Positions 33,909 to 44,183 of a stretch of 64,000 nt of DNA are shown piece after piece. Below the pieces are notes generated by a model. It worked only from the letters and a program-made list of their open reading frames with translations, did not search any database and had not been told where the DNA came from. Location of the stretch: positions 910,486-974,485 of the forward strand of contig NZ_CP144373.1 of the NCBI RefSeq assembly GCF_040450955.1, read 5' to 3'. The first letter of the stretch is position 1, and every line of letters begins with the position of its first letter. The position numbers and the translations under genes were made by a program. The DNA comes from Thermodesulfovibrio sp. 3907-1M. GTDB lineage: Bacteria; Nitrospirota; Thermodesulfovibrionia; Thermodesulfovibrionales; Thermodesulfovibrionaceae.

Positions 33909-34205
33909 CAAAATTATTTCTATAGTAAAACTGTCAGTCTTAAGTTGATAAAAAAAGGGGACCCCATGTAACAGCAAAGGCGAAACGAAAAAGAATAAGT
34001 CATCGTAAGAAAACTCTTGAACATCCTTGTTACAAAACACAATGAAGTCATAATCGGGTAAAAGTTTATAAATTTTTTTGTTTAAATAGCTTATCTCAAC
34101 AACAAATGGATAATCATTACCTTTTGGAGGGAAACCAAAAGAAACATCAAACCCATTAGGTAAACTCGTTTTAGGGCAGTATAAATTTAACCAGTAAATT
34201 TTCAT
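33900..34205 (-). CDS. Hypothetical protein, 101 residues
   Basis: Starts MKIYWLNLYCPKTSLPNGFDVSFGFPPKGNDYPFVVEISYLN and ends IEIILSS. Rich in aromatic residues, no membrane helix, no family recognised. Overlaps the SecB-like remnant tail to tail by 9 bases. There is no ribosome site, but TAATAT lies 7 bases before the ATG within a perfect 16-base tandem repeat (34207-34238), so it could be a leaderless gene. It could also be a chance frame in a decayed region. Confidence 0.4.
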   Translation of the reverse strand: MKIYWLNLYCPKTSLPNGFDVSFGFPPKGNDYPFVVEISYLNKKIYKLLPDYDFIVFCNKDVQEFSYDDLFFFVSPLLLHGVPFFYQLKTDSFTIEIILSS

Positions 34206-34206
34206 G

Positions 34207-34238
34207 TATTAAATATTACTCATATTAAATATTACTCA
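34207..34238. repeat. Perfect tandem repeat, 2 x 16 bases
   Basis: TATTAAATATTACTCA twice with no gap, immediately upstream of the minus-strand gene that starts at 34205. Could be a duplicated -10 region or operator. Confidence 0.6.
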
Positions 34239-34306
34239 AACTGTCTAAGAATAGCTTAAACCAGAAGTAATATAAAATAGATAAAAATCTATTCTACTTT
34301 ATAATT

Positions 34307-34462
34307 AAGATAATTGCTAAGGCAGACCTGCCTGGCAGCTCTGTCTGTTCTGTGGCAAGAAAATACGGTATCGCACCAAACACCACATACCAATGGAGAC
34401 AGAAATACAAAGGCATGAATGCCTCTGAAGCAAAACGCCTCAAAAACCTTGAAGGGGTAAAC
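34307..34462 (+). pseudogene. IS3-type transposase OrfA fragment
   Basis: The frame reads KIIAKADLPGSSVCSVARKYGIAPNTTYQWRQKYKGMNASEAKRLKNLE, matching the helix-turn-helix and following helix of IS3-family OrfA proteins. The N-terminus, the zipper end and OrfB are missing, and no inverted repeats are seen. A scrap of a former insertion sequence. Confidence 0.7.
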
Positions 34463-34469
34463 TCGGGCT

Positions 34470-34793
34470 TTAGTTGGAGTTTTTATCTGTGATTGCTGTT
34501 TTATATGTTTCTGATGATGTTACATTTTGTTCAGGGTCATTTTTACTCACTTTTTCTTTTTCATTGTCTCCATTTTCAACTCCAATCACAGCATCAGGGC
34601 CATATTTTACATATTTTAGGTTAATTTCTGCAATGGCAGGCAGTGCGATCACAAAAGCTTTCTTAACATCAGACTCTTTAATAAGCAAATCTACAATACT
34701 GTTTGCCACATCAAGATACATTAATTTCATATACTGCAACCGCATCTGGTTTATATTCAAAATAACCAAGAAAAGCAAAAGTTTAATTTTCAT
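34470..34793 (-). CDS. Hypothetical protein, possibly a remnant
   Basis: 107 residues: a hydrophobic start (MKIKLLLFLVILNINQ) then ANSIVDLLIKESDVKKAFVIALPAIAEINLKYVKYGPDAVIGVENGD and a polar tail. The middle looks like real protein, but the transition after the first 20 residues is abrupt and could mark a frameshift or deletion. No family recognised. It abuts the transposase scrap. Confidence 0.35.
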   Translation of the reverse strand: MKIKLLLFLVILNINQMRLQYMKLMYLDVANSIVDLLIKESDVKKAFVIALPAIAEINLKYVKYGPDAVIGVENGDNEKEKVSKNDPEQNVTSSETYKTAITDKNSN

Positions 34794-35218
34794 ATTTTAC
34801 CTAACCATTTTGTTTATGAGACTGTTTAAAAACTTACAAGTTCTTGAAAATCAAGAACTTGCAAGTTTCTTTAATTTTCAATTGCCTCTACTCTTCATTC
34901 CAAGTTCTTTTCTCTGTCATTCCATGTATTTTTCTCTGTCATTCCGAGCGAAGCGAGGAATCCCCTCCACTTTTTTCAGCATCGGAAGACTCAGAGATTC
35001 CGCGGGGTGGGATGCCACCCTCGGAATGACAATGAAAATGGCATTGAGCCCCTCGGAATGACAAAGTAACCCTTTATTCATATTAAACAGCCTCTGTTTA
35101 TTTTTATTTTAACAGATGAGGGTTTGGGGAAAATCTTGGATTAACTTCTTTTTAAAAAATCTCATCTATTGATTTTCCCTTTGTGCTATTGTAAAATAAA
35201 ATACTAATTGTAACCTCA
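34794..35218. other. Intergenic stretch with palindromic repeats, no gene
   Basis: Holds several ATTCCGAG/GAGGAATC elements (34915-35065), including one with GGCATTGAGCCCCTCGG-ATGACA that recurs at 43993 and, reversed, at 57212. The rest is AT-rich without a convincing frame. Confidence 0.65.
34915..35065. repeat. Palindromic repeat cluster (ATTCCGAG / GAGGAATC)
   Basis: At least three elements in both orientations: GTCATTCCGAGCGAAGCGAGG at 34937, a GGGTGGGAT-GCCACCC hairpin, and two ends of the GGAATGACA form. Confidence 0.8.
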
Positions 35219-35469
35219 ATTCTGTTGAGTTTACTTACAGCAGTAGCCTCTTTTGCAAAAGAAGTTCCATTTCCTCAAAATGACAGGGACAGGCTTATAA
35301 GGCTTGAAGAAGGGCAAAAATCCTTACAAGAACAACTGGATGATATGAAAATCTTTATTCTTTGGGGATAAGGAACTGGAGGAAAGACAAGTTAGAGAAA
35401 GCTTTAAAAGAAATTGCAAAGGTTGACTCCAGAGTAGCAAAGATACTAAAGAGTGTCGGGCTACTGTGA
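35219..35469 (+). pseudogene. Small exported coiled-coil protein, broken
   Basis: Signal-peptide-like LLSLLTAVASFAKEVPFPQNDRDRLIRLEEGQKSLQEQLDDMK, then a stop at about 35371 and, in another frame, KLEKALKEIAKVDSRVAKILKSVGLL to a TGA at 35469. No start codon is visible in the first frame. Looks like a family member with an internal deletion. Confidence 0.55.
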
Positions 35470-35606
35470 TAAAAAGATGAATAAAAATTGATTTTATATA
35501 TGCAAAAATAAGGGTAGTTTTATAAAAACTATTACTCTGGAAATTTTTGATAAAGTAGAGTGATTACAAGTCGCAGCCCCTGACGTCATGGATTCCTGTT
35601 TGGACT

Positions 35607-35849
35607 ATGAGTGATATGCAAAACGAAATTCAAAACTTCAGATTCCACGACCTAAGACACAAGTTTGCAAGCCAAATTGTTATGAACGGTGTTGACCTTA
35701 GAACAGTTCAGGAACTGTTAGGACATAAAGACATCAAAATGACCTTAAAATACAGCCACTTATCAAAAGCACATAAAAAAAATGCAGTAAATAAGCTAAA
35801 TATCACAATTTATCACAAATTTATCACAGTAAGGGAAAATCAGAGATAA
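35607..35849 (+). pseudogene. C-terminal fragment of a tyrosine recombinase (integrase)
   Basis: 80 codons: FRFHDLRHKFASQIVMNGVDLRTVQELLGHKDIKMTLKYSHLS. This shows the HxxR box (HDLR), the GH box (LLGHKD) and the tyrosine nucleophile (YSHLS). The N-terminal DNA-binding domain and the first catalytic arginine are absent, so it is a remnant. It ends 30 bases from the 3' end of tRNA-Ala, the usual place for an integrase of an element inserted in a tRNA gene. Confidence 0.75.
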
Positions 35850-35879
35850 AAGACTTTCACAAAGCCTTGATTTTACTTA

Positions 35880-35952
<73 letters not shown>

Positions 35953-36005
35953 GATTTTTTAAAAATAACACATACATATGTTATTTTGTCAATTCCTATT
36001 AATTT

Positions 36006-36070
36006 CCCGAATTTGCCGATATAAAACTACTGCTTCATCGGGATGAAAACTTATATCGGCAATTTCAGGA
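36006..36070. repeat. Inverted pair of the TCCTGAAATTGCCGAT element
   Basis: CCGAATTTGCCGATATAA at 36008 and its near-complement TTATATCGGCAATTTCAG near 36051 match at 16 of 18 positions around a 25-base centre. Single copies occur at 14187 and 43711. Confidence 0.7.
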
Positions 36071-36094
36071 TTAATTTTTCTTGCTTTTTTAAGG

Positions 36095-36100
36095 TATAAT
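36095..36100 (+). promoter_or_regulatory. -10 element of the LapA/LapB fusion gene
   Basis: GG-TATAAT 32 bases before the ATG at 36132; the -35 region is poor (TAATTT), so the call rests mainly on the -10. Confidence 0.4.
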
Positions 36101-36131
36101 TAAAAAACTGCACAGGTGAGAGGTATTTGAA

Positions 36132-37445
36132 ATGTCAAAGCTTTTGATTTTTCTGCTACTTGTTTTTCTCACAGTTATCGGACTTTTTGCCATGGAAAAT
36201 AAAGAGATGGTAATTCTTAAACTGCCATTTGGTGCATCCTATGAAATGCCTAAAATAGGATTAATGCTTCTTTCTCTAAGTTTTGGAGCTTTTTTTGTTT
36301 TTATCGTCTTTTTTATCAGAGACACGAGCAATTTAATAAGTAAATTTCAGTTGCAGAAAAAGCAGAAGAAAGAAGAAAAAATAAAGGACTACTATGCAAA
36401 GGCTTTAAGAGACATTATGAGAGATAAAGTGCAAGAGGCAAAGGAGGCATTACAGGAAATATTAAAAGAAGAACCAGAACATGTAGATGCTCTCATAAGG
36501 CTTGGAGACCTGTCAATGAAGGAGGAAGACTATAAAACTGCACTTAAATATTACAAAAAAGCCTATGAACTTGATCCTAAAAATATTGTTCCTCTTTTTT
36601 CTCTGGAAAACGTTATGGAAAAAATGAATGAAAATGAACTTGCCCTTAAATATATTGAACAGATCATAAATCTTGAACCAGATAGCCCTCTGGCACACTA
36701 CAAAATGAGAAATATTCTGGAACGACTTGAAAAATGGGAAGATCTGATCAGTCTTCAGAAAAAGATTCTAAAACTCGTTCCTGCATATAAAAAAGCAGAG
36801 GAAGAAAAAAGGCTTGTAGGATATACATACGAGTACGGAAGAATAAATATTGAATCAGGTGAGATTGAACAGGCAGAAAGGGTTTTTTCAAGCCTTATTA
36901 GTAATTATCCTCAGTTTGTGCCTGCTTATCTTGGAATGACAGAGGTCATTCTTTCAAAAGAGGGGGTTGAGGAAGCAATTGAGTTTCTTCAGAAATCATA
37001 CGAGGATTTAAAATCAAAGATTTTGCTCATAAGACTTGAAGACTTACTTATCAGCATAGGTGATCCTAAAAGACTAATTCAATTTTATCTAAAAGCAATA
37101 AATGAGCAGCCAGATGATGTGGAGCTTAAGTTCCTCCTTGGCAGACTTTATTATCGTCTGGAAATGATTGATGATGCTATAGAAATTTTGTCTTCTATAG
37201 ATCCAGCCATATGTTCAACTCCAAAACTACATTGCATCAAAGGATATCTTTATCTTAGAAGAAATCAGATACCGAAAGCTGTCTCTGAATTTAAAGAACT
37301 CTGTCCTGAAACAAAGGTATCAACTCTGTCTTATCTATGCAGGGAATGTCATTCAAAATTTGAAGAATGGGCAGGAAGATGCCCTGTTTGCGGAACTTGG
37401 AGCAGCTTTGATGTTGACCTGAGAGGCTGTGAAATCCTGAAATGA
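36132..37445 (+). CDS. lapB: LapA-LapB fusion: membrane-anchored TPR protein with rubredoxin-type zinc ribbon
   Basis: 437 residues. Residues 1-62 hold two membrane helices in the LapA (DUF1049) pattern: LLVFLTVIGLFAMENKEMVILKLPFG and a second helix, followed by a charged coil. TPRs fill about 85-390. The end has C403-x2-C406 and C417-x2-C420 in YLCRECHSKFEEWAGRCPVCGTWSSF, the rubredoxin-like domain of LapB/YciM. In E. coli LapA and LapB are separate neighbours that control LpxC turnover and LPS assembly; here the LapA-like part appears fused to LapB. Overlaps the PIN gene by 4 bases. Confidence 0.87.
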   Translation: MSKLLIFLLLVFLTVIGLFAMENKEMVILKLPFGASYEMPKIGLMLLSLSFGAFFVFIVFFIRDTSNLISKFQLQKKQKKEEKIKDYYAKALRDIMRDKVQEAKEALQEILKEEPEHVDALIRLGDLSMKEEDYKTALKYYKKAYELDPKNIVPLFSLENVMEKMNENELALKYIEQIINLEPDSPLAHYKMRNILERLEKWEDLISLQKKILKLVPAYKKAEEEKRLVGYTYEYGRINIESGEIEQAERVFSSLISNYPQFVPAYLGMTEVILSKEGVEEAIEFLQKSYEDLKSKILLIRLEDLLISIGDPKRLIQFYLKAINEQPDDVELKFLLGRLYYRLEMIDDAIEILSSIDPAICSTPKLHCIKGYLYLRRNQIPKAVSEFKELCPETKVSTLSYLCRECHSKFEEWAGRCPVCGTWSSFDVDLRGCEILK

Positions 37446-38032
37446 TTGATTTTTTTTGTAGAAAACGAAAAATAGTTCTTGATACAAGCGTTTTTGTCAA
37501 TCCTGATATAAGAAATTTTTTTGGCGAAACTCCTCGGCAGGCAGTTGAAGAATTTATAAAGATAGCTAAAAAAGCTAAAAATCTTGAATTCTATATCCCT
37601 TCCACTGTTTTTAAGGAGTTAATGTATTTTGTTGATGAAAAAGAAATTCCGAAAGATTTCTATTTTTTAATCAGAATCAAATCTCCTGATAAACACAGAA
37701 GTCAGTGCCCAGCAATATTTTTTTATGAGCTCGTTGAAGAGATGAGGCATAGAATAAACAAAGGCTTGAGAGTTGCAGAGAATGCTGTAAGAAATGTTAC
37801 ACAGAAAGAGCCTGATGAAGTAATTAAAGATTTAAGAAAAAAATATAGGGAAGCACTCCGTGAAGGTATTATTGACAGTAAAGAAGATGTTGATCTCATA
37901 TTTCTTTCTATGGAACTTAAAGCAACATTAGTAACGGGAGATCAAGGTTTAATTAAATGGGCTGATAAACTCGGAATTGAATGGATTGTACCGGAAAAAT
38001 TTAAAGAGTTTCTACTTTCTGCTATGAGTTGA
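37442..38032 (+). CDS. PIN-domain protein, RNA ligase partner family
   Basis: 196 residues. [54 protein letters not shown] is the PIN nuclease start with its first acidic residue in LDTSVF; later acids lie in [30 protein letters not shown]. The long form with NFFG and [12 protein letters not shown] resembles the family named RNA ligase partner, which co-occurs with archaeal-type ATP-dependent RNA ligases. Probably a metal-dependent RNase in RNA repair or processing. Start codon overlaps the LapB stop; its end overlaps accA tail to tail by 21 bases. Confidence 0.85.
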   Translation: MIDFFCRKRKIVLDTSVFVNPDIRNFFGETPRQAVEEFIKIAKKAKNLEFYIPSTVFKELMYFVDEKEIPKDFYFLIRIKSPDKHRSQCPAIFFYELVEEMRHRINKGLRVAENAVRNVTQKEPDEVIKDLRKKYREALREGIIDSKEDVDLIFLSMELKATLVTGDQGLIKWADKLGIEWIVPEKFKEFLLSAMS

Positions 38033-38998
38033 ACTCCAGAAATTTCCAATTTTCCTGAATTTTTCGTATCTTTTTCTAATAAGTTCTTCTACTGGTATTT
38101 TACTTAATTCTTCTGCAGTGCTGATTATTTTGTTTTTAATTCTTTTACCTGTTTCCTGCGGTTCTCTGTGAGCTCCACCAGGTGGTTCAGGAATTATGTC
38201 ATCAATGATTCCGAATTTTTTCAAATCCTGGGCTGTAAGCTTGAGTTCCTCCGCTGCTCTCATGTAGTCTTCCACTCCTACATCAGAATTCTTTTTCCAC
38301 AGTATAGCCGCGCATCCTTCAGGAGAGATAACTGAATAAACAGAGTGTTCAAGCATAAAAATTTTGTCACACACACTGAGCGCAAGCGCACCTCCACTTC
38401 CACCCTCGCCTATTACAATTCCAATCAAAGGTGTTTTCAGCAAAGACATCTCCATAAGATTTGTTGCAATTGCCTCAGCCTGACCTCTTTCTTCAGCACC
38501 TATACCTGGAAAAGCACCCGGAGTATCAATCATTGTAATGACAGGCATTGAAAATCTTTCTGCCAGTTTCATAACTCTTAATGCTTTTCTGTATCCTTCA
38601 GGATGAGCCTGACCAAAGTTTCGGTAAATTCTTTCTTTTATTGTTCTACCTTTCTGATGCCCAATAACTGCATAAGAAGCACCATCAATTTTCCCGATTC
38701 CTGCTACTACAGCAGGATCGTCTCCAAAACGGCGATCTCCGTGAAGCTCAATAAAATCTTCAAAAATCATTGAAATATAATCAAGAGTGTAAGGTCTTTC
38801 AGGATGCCTCGCAATCTGGGTCTTCTGCCATGCTGTAAGATTTGAGTAAACTTCAGATTTTAATTCTTTTAATTTTTTATTGAGCCTTTTTATCTCCTGA
38901 CTGAGATCAATATCACTACCATCTGAAAGTTTTCTTAGCTCTTCAATTTTTGTTTCTAACTCCTGTATGGGTTTTTCAAAATCAAGATAATAGGTCAT
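38012..38998 (-). CDS. accA: Acetyl-CoA carboxylase carboxyltransferase subunit alpha
   Basis: 328 residues, full length. [105 protein letters not shown], and [14 protein letters not shown] are all canonical AccA motifs. Transfers the carboxyl group from biotin to acetyl-CoA for fatty acid synthesis. Overlaps dnaE by 4 bases, a common accA-dnaE pairing. Confidence 0.98.
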   Translation of the reverse strand: MTYYLDFEKPIQELETKIEELRKLSDGSDIDLSQEIKRLNKKLKELKSEVYSNLTAWQKTQIARHPERPYTLDYISMIFEDFIELHGDRRFGDDPAVVAGIGKIDGASYAVIGHQKGRTIKERIYRNFGQAHPEGYRKALRVMKLAERFSMPVITMIDTPGAFPGIGAEERGQAEAIATNLMEMSLLKTPLIGIVIGEGGSGGALALSVCDKIFMLEHSVYSVISPEGCAAILWKKNSDVGVEDYMRAAEELKLTAQDLKKFGIIDDIIPEPPGGAHREPQETGKRIKNKIISTAEELSKIPVEELIRKRYEKFRKIGNFWSSTHSRK

Positions 38999-41900
38999 AG
39001 TATTCTCACCTGACAGTTTTCAATTTTTTGTATTTTTGTTTCAAAGTCAAGACACGGTTCAAAGGGACTTAAAATTATAACATGACAGTCAGGGAGATTT
39101 AAACATATATATACTTTACCTTCTCCATTACGGGTTTCTTCAAGACATTGTCTTATTTCTTTCAAAGTTTTGTAAGCTTTCTCAGTGTCTGAACAGTCAA
39201 TACTTAATTCATACTTTATTTTTAAATCCAGATTTTTCATATCTTCTATCTGTCTTGCAAGAAATTTTGTAGAATCAGGAGATTTAAATACAATGCCATT
39301 AATGATAATTGAGTTTTTTTCTGTTAGAATACTGCTACATTTTTTAAAAAGTTCAGGATAAATTACAACCTCAACCCTACCTGTCTCATCTTCTATTGTT
39401 ATGTAAGCAGTAACACCTTTTTCCTTTGCTTTACTCTTTACTTCCTCCACAATGCCTGCTATTTTTATCTCCTGCTCCTGTTCAGTTTCAATAATCTCAT
39501 CTTCCGCAGTATCAAAAATTTCAGCAATTGTGCAGATTCCCATCCTATTCAAAACTGCTCTGAGCGGTTTCATGGGATGACCCGTAAGATAAAGACCAAG
39601 CGCTGCCTTTTCCTCACTCAGTAAAGTTTCATTATCCCATGGCTCTATGATTTGTTCAGTAAGAAATAATCCACCCGGCAGTTTATTGCCTTTAAAGGAT
39701 AAAAGTTCATGCATTGCAACAGCTCTTGCCTGATTGGCAGTATATTGAGGATAAAGAGAATCAAATGCTCCTGCTTTAATTAGGGATTCTATCACTTTTT
39801 TATTAACTTTTCTTGTATCAACTCTACTGAGGAAATCAGTCATTGATGTAAATTTTTTCTTTTTCCTCTCATTGAGAATACATTGAAGAGCAGAGCCTCC
39901 TACTCCTTTTACAGCTTCAAGTCCAAATCTTATAGAATTTTCCCTTACAGTAAAGACTCTGTCGCTTTCATTTATGTCAGGTCCTTTGATCTCTATGCCC
40001 CAGGCTTTGCATTCATTGATAAATTTAACAATTTTGTTTGTATCTCCCATTTCATTTGAAAGGTTTGCGGCAAAGAATTCCTTAGGATAATGAACTTTTA
40101 AGTAAGCTGTAATGTATGCTAAATAAGCATAGGCTGCAGAATGGGATTTATTGAAACCATACTCAGCAAAGGCTGCCATTATATTGAATAAAGCTTCTGC
40201 TTTGTCCTGAGGAACTCCATTTCTTCGGGCTCCCTGAACAAACTCTTCCTTAAGACTCATCAGCAGTTCTGGAATCTTTTTACCCATTGCTTTTCTTAAA
40301 ACATCTGCCTGTCCCATTGTGAAACCTGCAATTTTATTAGCAATTTTCATAACCTGCTCTTGATAGAGAATTACTCCATAGGTTTCATCAAGTATTTCTT
40401 TGAGTTGCGGTAAATCATACTGAATGGGAACGACTCCTTTTTTTCTTTTAATAAAATCATCAACCATACCGCTGCCAAGGGGTCCGGGTCTGTATAAGGC
40501 TACAAGGGCAACGAGGTCTTCAAATCTCTGAGGCTCCATTCTCTTGAGTAATTCTCTCATGCCTCTACTTTCAAGCTGAAATACTCCTGTTGTCTGCCCT
40601 GAGCAAAGAAGTTGATATGTTTCCTCATCATCAAGAGGAATGTTTTCCAGTCTCAGATCTTTACCCTGAGCTTTAACATATTTTATCGTATCATCAATAA
40701 CAGTGAGGGTTTTAAGACCTAAAAAGTCAAATTTAAGTAGTCCAACATCTTCAAGAGCTTTCATATCAAACTGGCTTATTACAGTATCTTCACCTGGATT
40801 TTTATAAAGTGGCATTATGTCTTCAAGAGGTTCAGGAGATATAACAACTCCTGCAGCATGTTGAGATGCGTGTCTTACAAGTCCTTCAAGTCTTAAAGCT
40901 ATGTTAATTAATTCTTTTACCGTTTCAGATTTATCGTAAAGTTCCTTGAGTCTTGGTTCTAAATTTAAAGCCTGCTGCAAAGATGGACATGCAAATGGTA
41001 TCATTTTTGCAATTTTGTCTACCTCGCCATAGGGAATGTTTAAGGCTCTTCCCACATCTCTTACAACCGCTCTTGCAGCCATTGTTCCAAAAGTTATAAT
41101 ATGTGCAACTCTGTCAATCCCATATTTTTCTGTAACATATTTAATTACCTCCTCTCTTCTGTCCTTACAAAAGTCAACATCAATATCAGGCATGCTTATT
41201 CTTTCAGGATTTAAAAATCTTTCAAAAAGTAGCCCGTATTTTATGGGATCTATATCGGTAATCTTGAGTGCATAAGCAACAAGACTTCCTGCTGCTGACC
41301 CTCTTCCCGGTCCAACAGGGATTTTTTTTCGTCTTGCATAATTTATAAAATCCCATACAATGAGAAAATATGAAGCAAAACCCATTTCTGTTATAACTTT
41401 GAGTTCTTCTTCCAGACGATTTATATAATCTTCAGAAGGATTGCCATTAAATCTCTCTTTTAATCCTTCTTGAGCAAGTCGTTTTAAATATTCTTCTGCT
41501 GAGTATCCATCGGGAACATGGTATTTTGGAAGCTTGTATTCACCAAGTTTAAAATGGAAGTTACATCTCTCTGCAATCTCAAGAGTATTTTTCAGTGCCT
41601 CAGGGATTTCAATAAATGCTGAATACATCTCATCTGGAGATTTAAAGTAAAACTCATCTGTCTGAAACTTCAGTCTTTTTTCGTCTTTGATGGTTTTGCC
41701 GGTCTGAATGCAAAGCAGAATTTCATGTGCCCTTGCATCTGACCTGTAAAGATAGTGACAGTCATTGGTAGCAACCAGAGGAATGTTAAATTTTTTTGAA
41801 ATCTCAATTAATCCTTTATTTGCAATTTCCTGCTCAGCAAGGCTGTTTGACTGGATTTCAAGAAAAAAATTCTCTCCAAATAGGTCTTTTAATTTTTTTG

Positions 41901-42399
41901 CTGTATTTTCAGCCCTTTCAATGTTTTCACGAACAATGCTGTATGGGATTTCTCCTTTAAGACATCCAGAAAGAGCAATAAGCCCTTTATAGTGTTGGCT
42001 TAAAAGTTCCATATCAATTCTTGGTTTGTAGTAAAATCCTTCAGTATAAGCCAGAGTAACGAGCCGGGTAAGATTCCTGTATCCTTCCTCGTCTTCCACC
42101 AGCAAAGTAAGATGAAATGATGCTTCCTCTGGCATTCCTGGGTCTTTATCTATCTTTGTTTTATCAAAACGACTTTGAGGAGCTACATATACCTCGCAGC
42201 CTATAATAGGTTTTACACCTGCCTTTGTGGCTTTTTTATAAAACTCCACCACTCCAAAAAGATTTCCATGATCAGTTATTGCCACAGCAGGCATTTTATA
42301 TTTTTTTGCCTGTTCAATTAATTCATCAATTCTTATTGCTCCATCAAGGAGACTATATTCTGTATGCACATGAAGATGGACAAACTCCTGAATGCTCAT
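38995..42399 (-). CDS. dnaE: DNA polymerase III subunit alpha
   Basis: 1134 residues. PHP domain at the start ([23 protein letters not shown]), polymerase palm with [16 protein letters not shown] and the catalytic acids in PDIDVDF (404-410), [14 protein letters not shown] and [15 protein letters not shown] in the fingers, [15 protein letters not shown], HhH, and an OB fold near the end ([18 protein letters not shown]). The replicative polymerase, DnaE1 type. AccA follows with a 4-base overlap. Confidence 0.98.
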   Translation of the reverse strand: MSIQEFVHLHVHTEYSLLDGAIRIDELIEQAKKYKMPAVAITDHGNLFGVVEFYKKATKAGVKPIIGCEVYVAPQSRFDKTKIDKDPGMPEEASFHLTLLVEDEEGYRNLTRLVTLAYTEGFYYKPRIDMELLSQHYKGLIALSGCLKGEIPYSIVRENIERAENTAKKLKDLFGENFFLEIQSNSLAEQEIANKGLIEISKKFNIPLVATNDCHYLYRSDARAHEILLCIQTGKTIKDEKRLKFQTDEFYFKSPDEMYSAFIEIPEALKNTLEIAERCNFHFKLGEYKLPKYHVPDGYSAEEYLKRLAQEGLKERFNGNPSEDYINRLEEELKVITEMGFASYFLIVWDFINYARRKKIPVGPGRGSAAGSLVAYALKITDIDPIKYGLLFERFLNPERISMPDIDVDFCKDRREEVIKYVTEKYGIDRVAHIITFGTMAARAVVRDVGRALNIPYGEVDKIAKMIPFACPSLQQALNLEPRLKELYDKSETVKELINIALRLEGLVRHASQHAAGVVISPEPLEDIMPLYKNPGEDTVISQFDMKALEDVGLLKFDFLGLKTLTVIDDTIKYVKAQGKDLRLENIPLDDEETYQLLCSGQTTGVFQLESRGMRELLKRMEPQRFEDLVALVALYRPGPLGSGMVDDFIKRKKGVVPIQYDLPQLKEILDETYGVILYQEQVMKIANKIAGFTMGQADVLRKAMGKKIPELLMSLKEEFVQGARRNGVPQDKAEALFNIMAAFAEYGFNKSHSAAYAYLAYITAYLKVHYPKEFFAANLSNEMGDTNKIVKFINECKAWGIEIKGPDINESDRVFTVRENSIRFGLEAVKGVGGSALQCILNERKKKKFTSMTDFLSRVDTRKVNKKVIESLIKAGAFDSLYPQYTANQARAVAMHELLSFKGNKLPGGLFLTEQIIEPWDNETLLSEEKAALGLYLTGHPMKPLRAVLNRMGICTIAEIFDTAEDEIIETEQEQEIKIAGIVEEVKSKAKEKGVTAYITIEDETGRVEVVIYPELFKKCSSILTEKNSIIINGIVFKSPDSTKFLARQIEDMKNLDLKIKYELSIDCSDTEKAYKTLKEIRQCLEETRNGEGKVYICLNLPDCHVIILSPFEPCLDFETKIQKIENCQVRIL

Positions 42400-42502
42400 A
42401 TTATGAATGTTAAAATTTTGTTCTCTATTAAGTCAATTTCAGCAGTTTATAAAGCTGGTATACAATATAAAGGGAGGGTTATGTCCCCTCCCCTTCATAG
42501 TT

Positions 42503-42718
42503 TTAATTAATCAGTTCTGCATCAGACTTCCCTGTGGATAATCCCATTATTTGTTTATTGATAAGGAATCCGACTACTTCAACTATCCTGCATTCATCTT
42601 TAAATTCACATCCTGTACATTTACCACCGAGCTTAGGAGTATGAAGGCATTCAACGATCTCTGGAAAGTATGTAACAAGCACACGGAGGTTAACGGATAA
42701 ATTGTTTTCTTCTTCCAT
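42503..42718 (-). CDS. Small cysteine-containing protein, unknown function
   Basis: 71 residues from the ATG at 42718, which has AGGAGG six bases upstream. Four cysteines in CLHTPKLGGKCTGCEFKDEC suggest a bound metal or Fe-S cluster. The remainder (NLRVLVTYFPEIVE, VVGFLINKQIMGL) is unrecognised. Cytosolic, no signal. Lies alone upstream of dnaE with an 84-base non-coding tail. Confidence 0.75.
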   Translation of the reverse strand: MEEENNLSVNLRVLVTYFPEIVECLHTPKLGGKCTGCEFKDECRIVEVVGFLINKQIMGLSTGKSDAELIN

Positions 42719-43095
42719 AAAACCTCCTTTCTCAGGCATACTGCCTGATATTTTTTTAATTTTTAATTATTTTGGAATCCTTTAAATCCTCAGGAGGTTC
42801 CTTCTCGTGTGGAGCATCCTGGAAGGGAATTTTTTCGCTTTCAAATCCTTTTGAATAAACATTTAATTATACAAAAACTATTTTATCAACTATCTCATGA
42901 TAATTTCAAGTCAATGCTTTGCCTCAAAAATCTAAAAGGAAAGTAAGAGCTTCTGAGAAAAGTTCCTAAGATTTGTGAATTTGTTGATTTTTTTCTATAC
43001 GACAGTGATGGTCTGCAATATTTTTGCAATATTGTTTTTTATCACAACCTTACCTTTGAGAGATTACAATAAAAATAAAAAAAGGAGGTTAGTGT
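42719..43095. other. Intergenic region between the Cys protein and the PEGA lipoprotein gene
   Basis: Mostly AT-rich. On the minus strand one frame (ending near 42761) reads YSKGFESEKIPFQDAPHEKEPPEDLKDSK without a usable start, perhaps a remnant or a tiny gene. A CAATATT-TTTGC-AATATTG dyad with a T run lies at 43017-43042. GGAGG at 43083 serves the next gene. Confidence 0.45.
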
Positions 43096-43650
43096 ATGAG
43101 AAAAGTTTTATCAGGACTTATTGGACTAACATTAATAGCTTCGGGTTGTGGAACGATTGTTCATGGAACGAAACAGGAGCTCTCTATCAACACCGAACCA
43201 CCTGGTGCAACGGCTATTGTTGAGACTCAATCTTGTGTAACTCCATGCACGATGACAGTATCAAGAAAAGCTGAAAAGATTACGATTAAAAAGGATGGCT
43301 TTGAGAAAACCTATGATCTTTCAAAACATTTTAATGCTGGTGCTACAATTCTTGGAAATATTCTGTGGTTACTCCCTGGTGTTGTCATTGATGCCATTTC
43401 AGGTGGAGCTATGACAATTGATCCTGTAAATATCAAACTTGATGAGAAAAAGCAATCAGGAATACTTTTTGAAAAAGGTAAAACCACAGTTTTTGAGATT
43501 GAAAACCTCTGGGGCAAACCAATAAAAATCAGCCAAAACGATAACATGATGACCTATCACTACATAGGCAAAGTGACCACAAAAAATGGAATTCAAGAAA
43601 TAAAAGTTGTAGTAAACAGAGAAGGCAAAGTACAGGATATACAATTTTAA
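43096..43650 (+). CDS. Lipoprotein with PEGA-like and BamE-like parts
   Basis: 184 residues. Lipoprotein signal VLSGLIGLTLIASGCGTIVHGTKQ; then SINTEPPGATAIVETQSCVTPCTMTVSRKAEKITIKKDGFEKTYDL, a PEGA-type beta domain with a probable disulfide. A hydrophobic glycine segment (ATILGNILWLLPGVVIDAISGGAMTI) follows. The C-terminus (LFEKGKTTVFEIENLWGKPIKISQNDNMMTYHYIG) resembles the BamE/SmpA repeat. GGAGG precedes the ATG. Monocistronic, ended by a strong terminator. Function unknown. Confidence 0.8.
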   Translation: MRKVLSGLIGLTLIASGCGTIVHGTKQELSINTEPPGATAIVETQSCVTPCTMTVSRKAEKITIKKDGFEKTYDLSKHFNAGATILGNILWLLPGVVIDAISGGAMTIDPVNIKLDEKKQSGILFEKGKTTVFEIENLWGKPIKISQNDNMMTYHYIGKVTTKNGIQEIKVVVNREGKVQDIQF

Positions 43651-43661
43651 AAAACTTTTAA

Positions 43662-43697
43662 AGAGAGCCTCTGGGGGGGTGGGGCTCTCTTTTTTTC
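43662..43697 (+). terminator. Rho-independent terminator
   Basis: Stem AGAGAGCC with GGCTCTCT around a G-rich loop, followed by a run of T, 12 bases after the lipoprotein stop. Confidence 0.9.
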
Positions 43698-44183
43698 ACA
43701 ATTAAACGAGTTCCTGAAAATGCCGATTAAAACTGTAATTCCAAGCCTCTTTCCCTTGTCATTCCAATCCTTTTTTATTTGGCACCAATCCTGCTTTTTA
43801 TTTATCATTCCAAACCTTCTCCTGGCATTCCATTCTCTGTCATTCCGACATTTTTTTGTCATTCCGAGGAGCGTTAGCGACGAGGAATCTCCTCCTTTCT
43901 CACTATTTCAGAGATTCCTCGGGTGGGATTCCACCCTCGGAAGGCGAGGAATCTCCTTCGTTTTTTCTGTATTAAAGACTTAAAGATTCCTCGGGGCATT
44001 GAGCCCCTCGGGATGACAGAATAATATAATACTACCCTCTGAATGACCTTTCAATTTGCCATTATGAGCTTTCAATGTGTCATTCCGAGCGCGAGCGAGG
44101 AATCTCCTTCTTTTCTTTCGGCATTGTAAGTAGTCAGAGATTCCTCGGGTTGCAAAGGGTTTTCTCCTGAAAAGTGGGAAAAG
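43698..44183. repeat. Large cluster of palindromic repeats, no gene
   Basis: Begins with one TCCTGAAAATGCCGAT copy (43712-43727). From 43750 to about 44155 it is almost continuous ATTCC/GGAAT elements in both orientations, for example GTCATTCCGAGGAGCGTTAG at 43858 and AGATTCCTCGGGTGGGATTC at 43912 and GTCATTCCGAGCGCGAGCG at 44080. No intact gene. Confidence 0.8.

Noticed and set aside
34474-35061. 195-codon plus-strand frame
   Set aside because: Runs through palindromic repeats and antisense to another frame; residues show no family and the repeats explain its second half.
43017-43042. CAATATT dyad with T run as a terminator
   Set aside because: Stem is short and purely AT-rich, and no plus-strand gene ends just before it.
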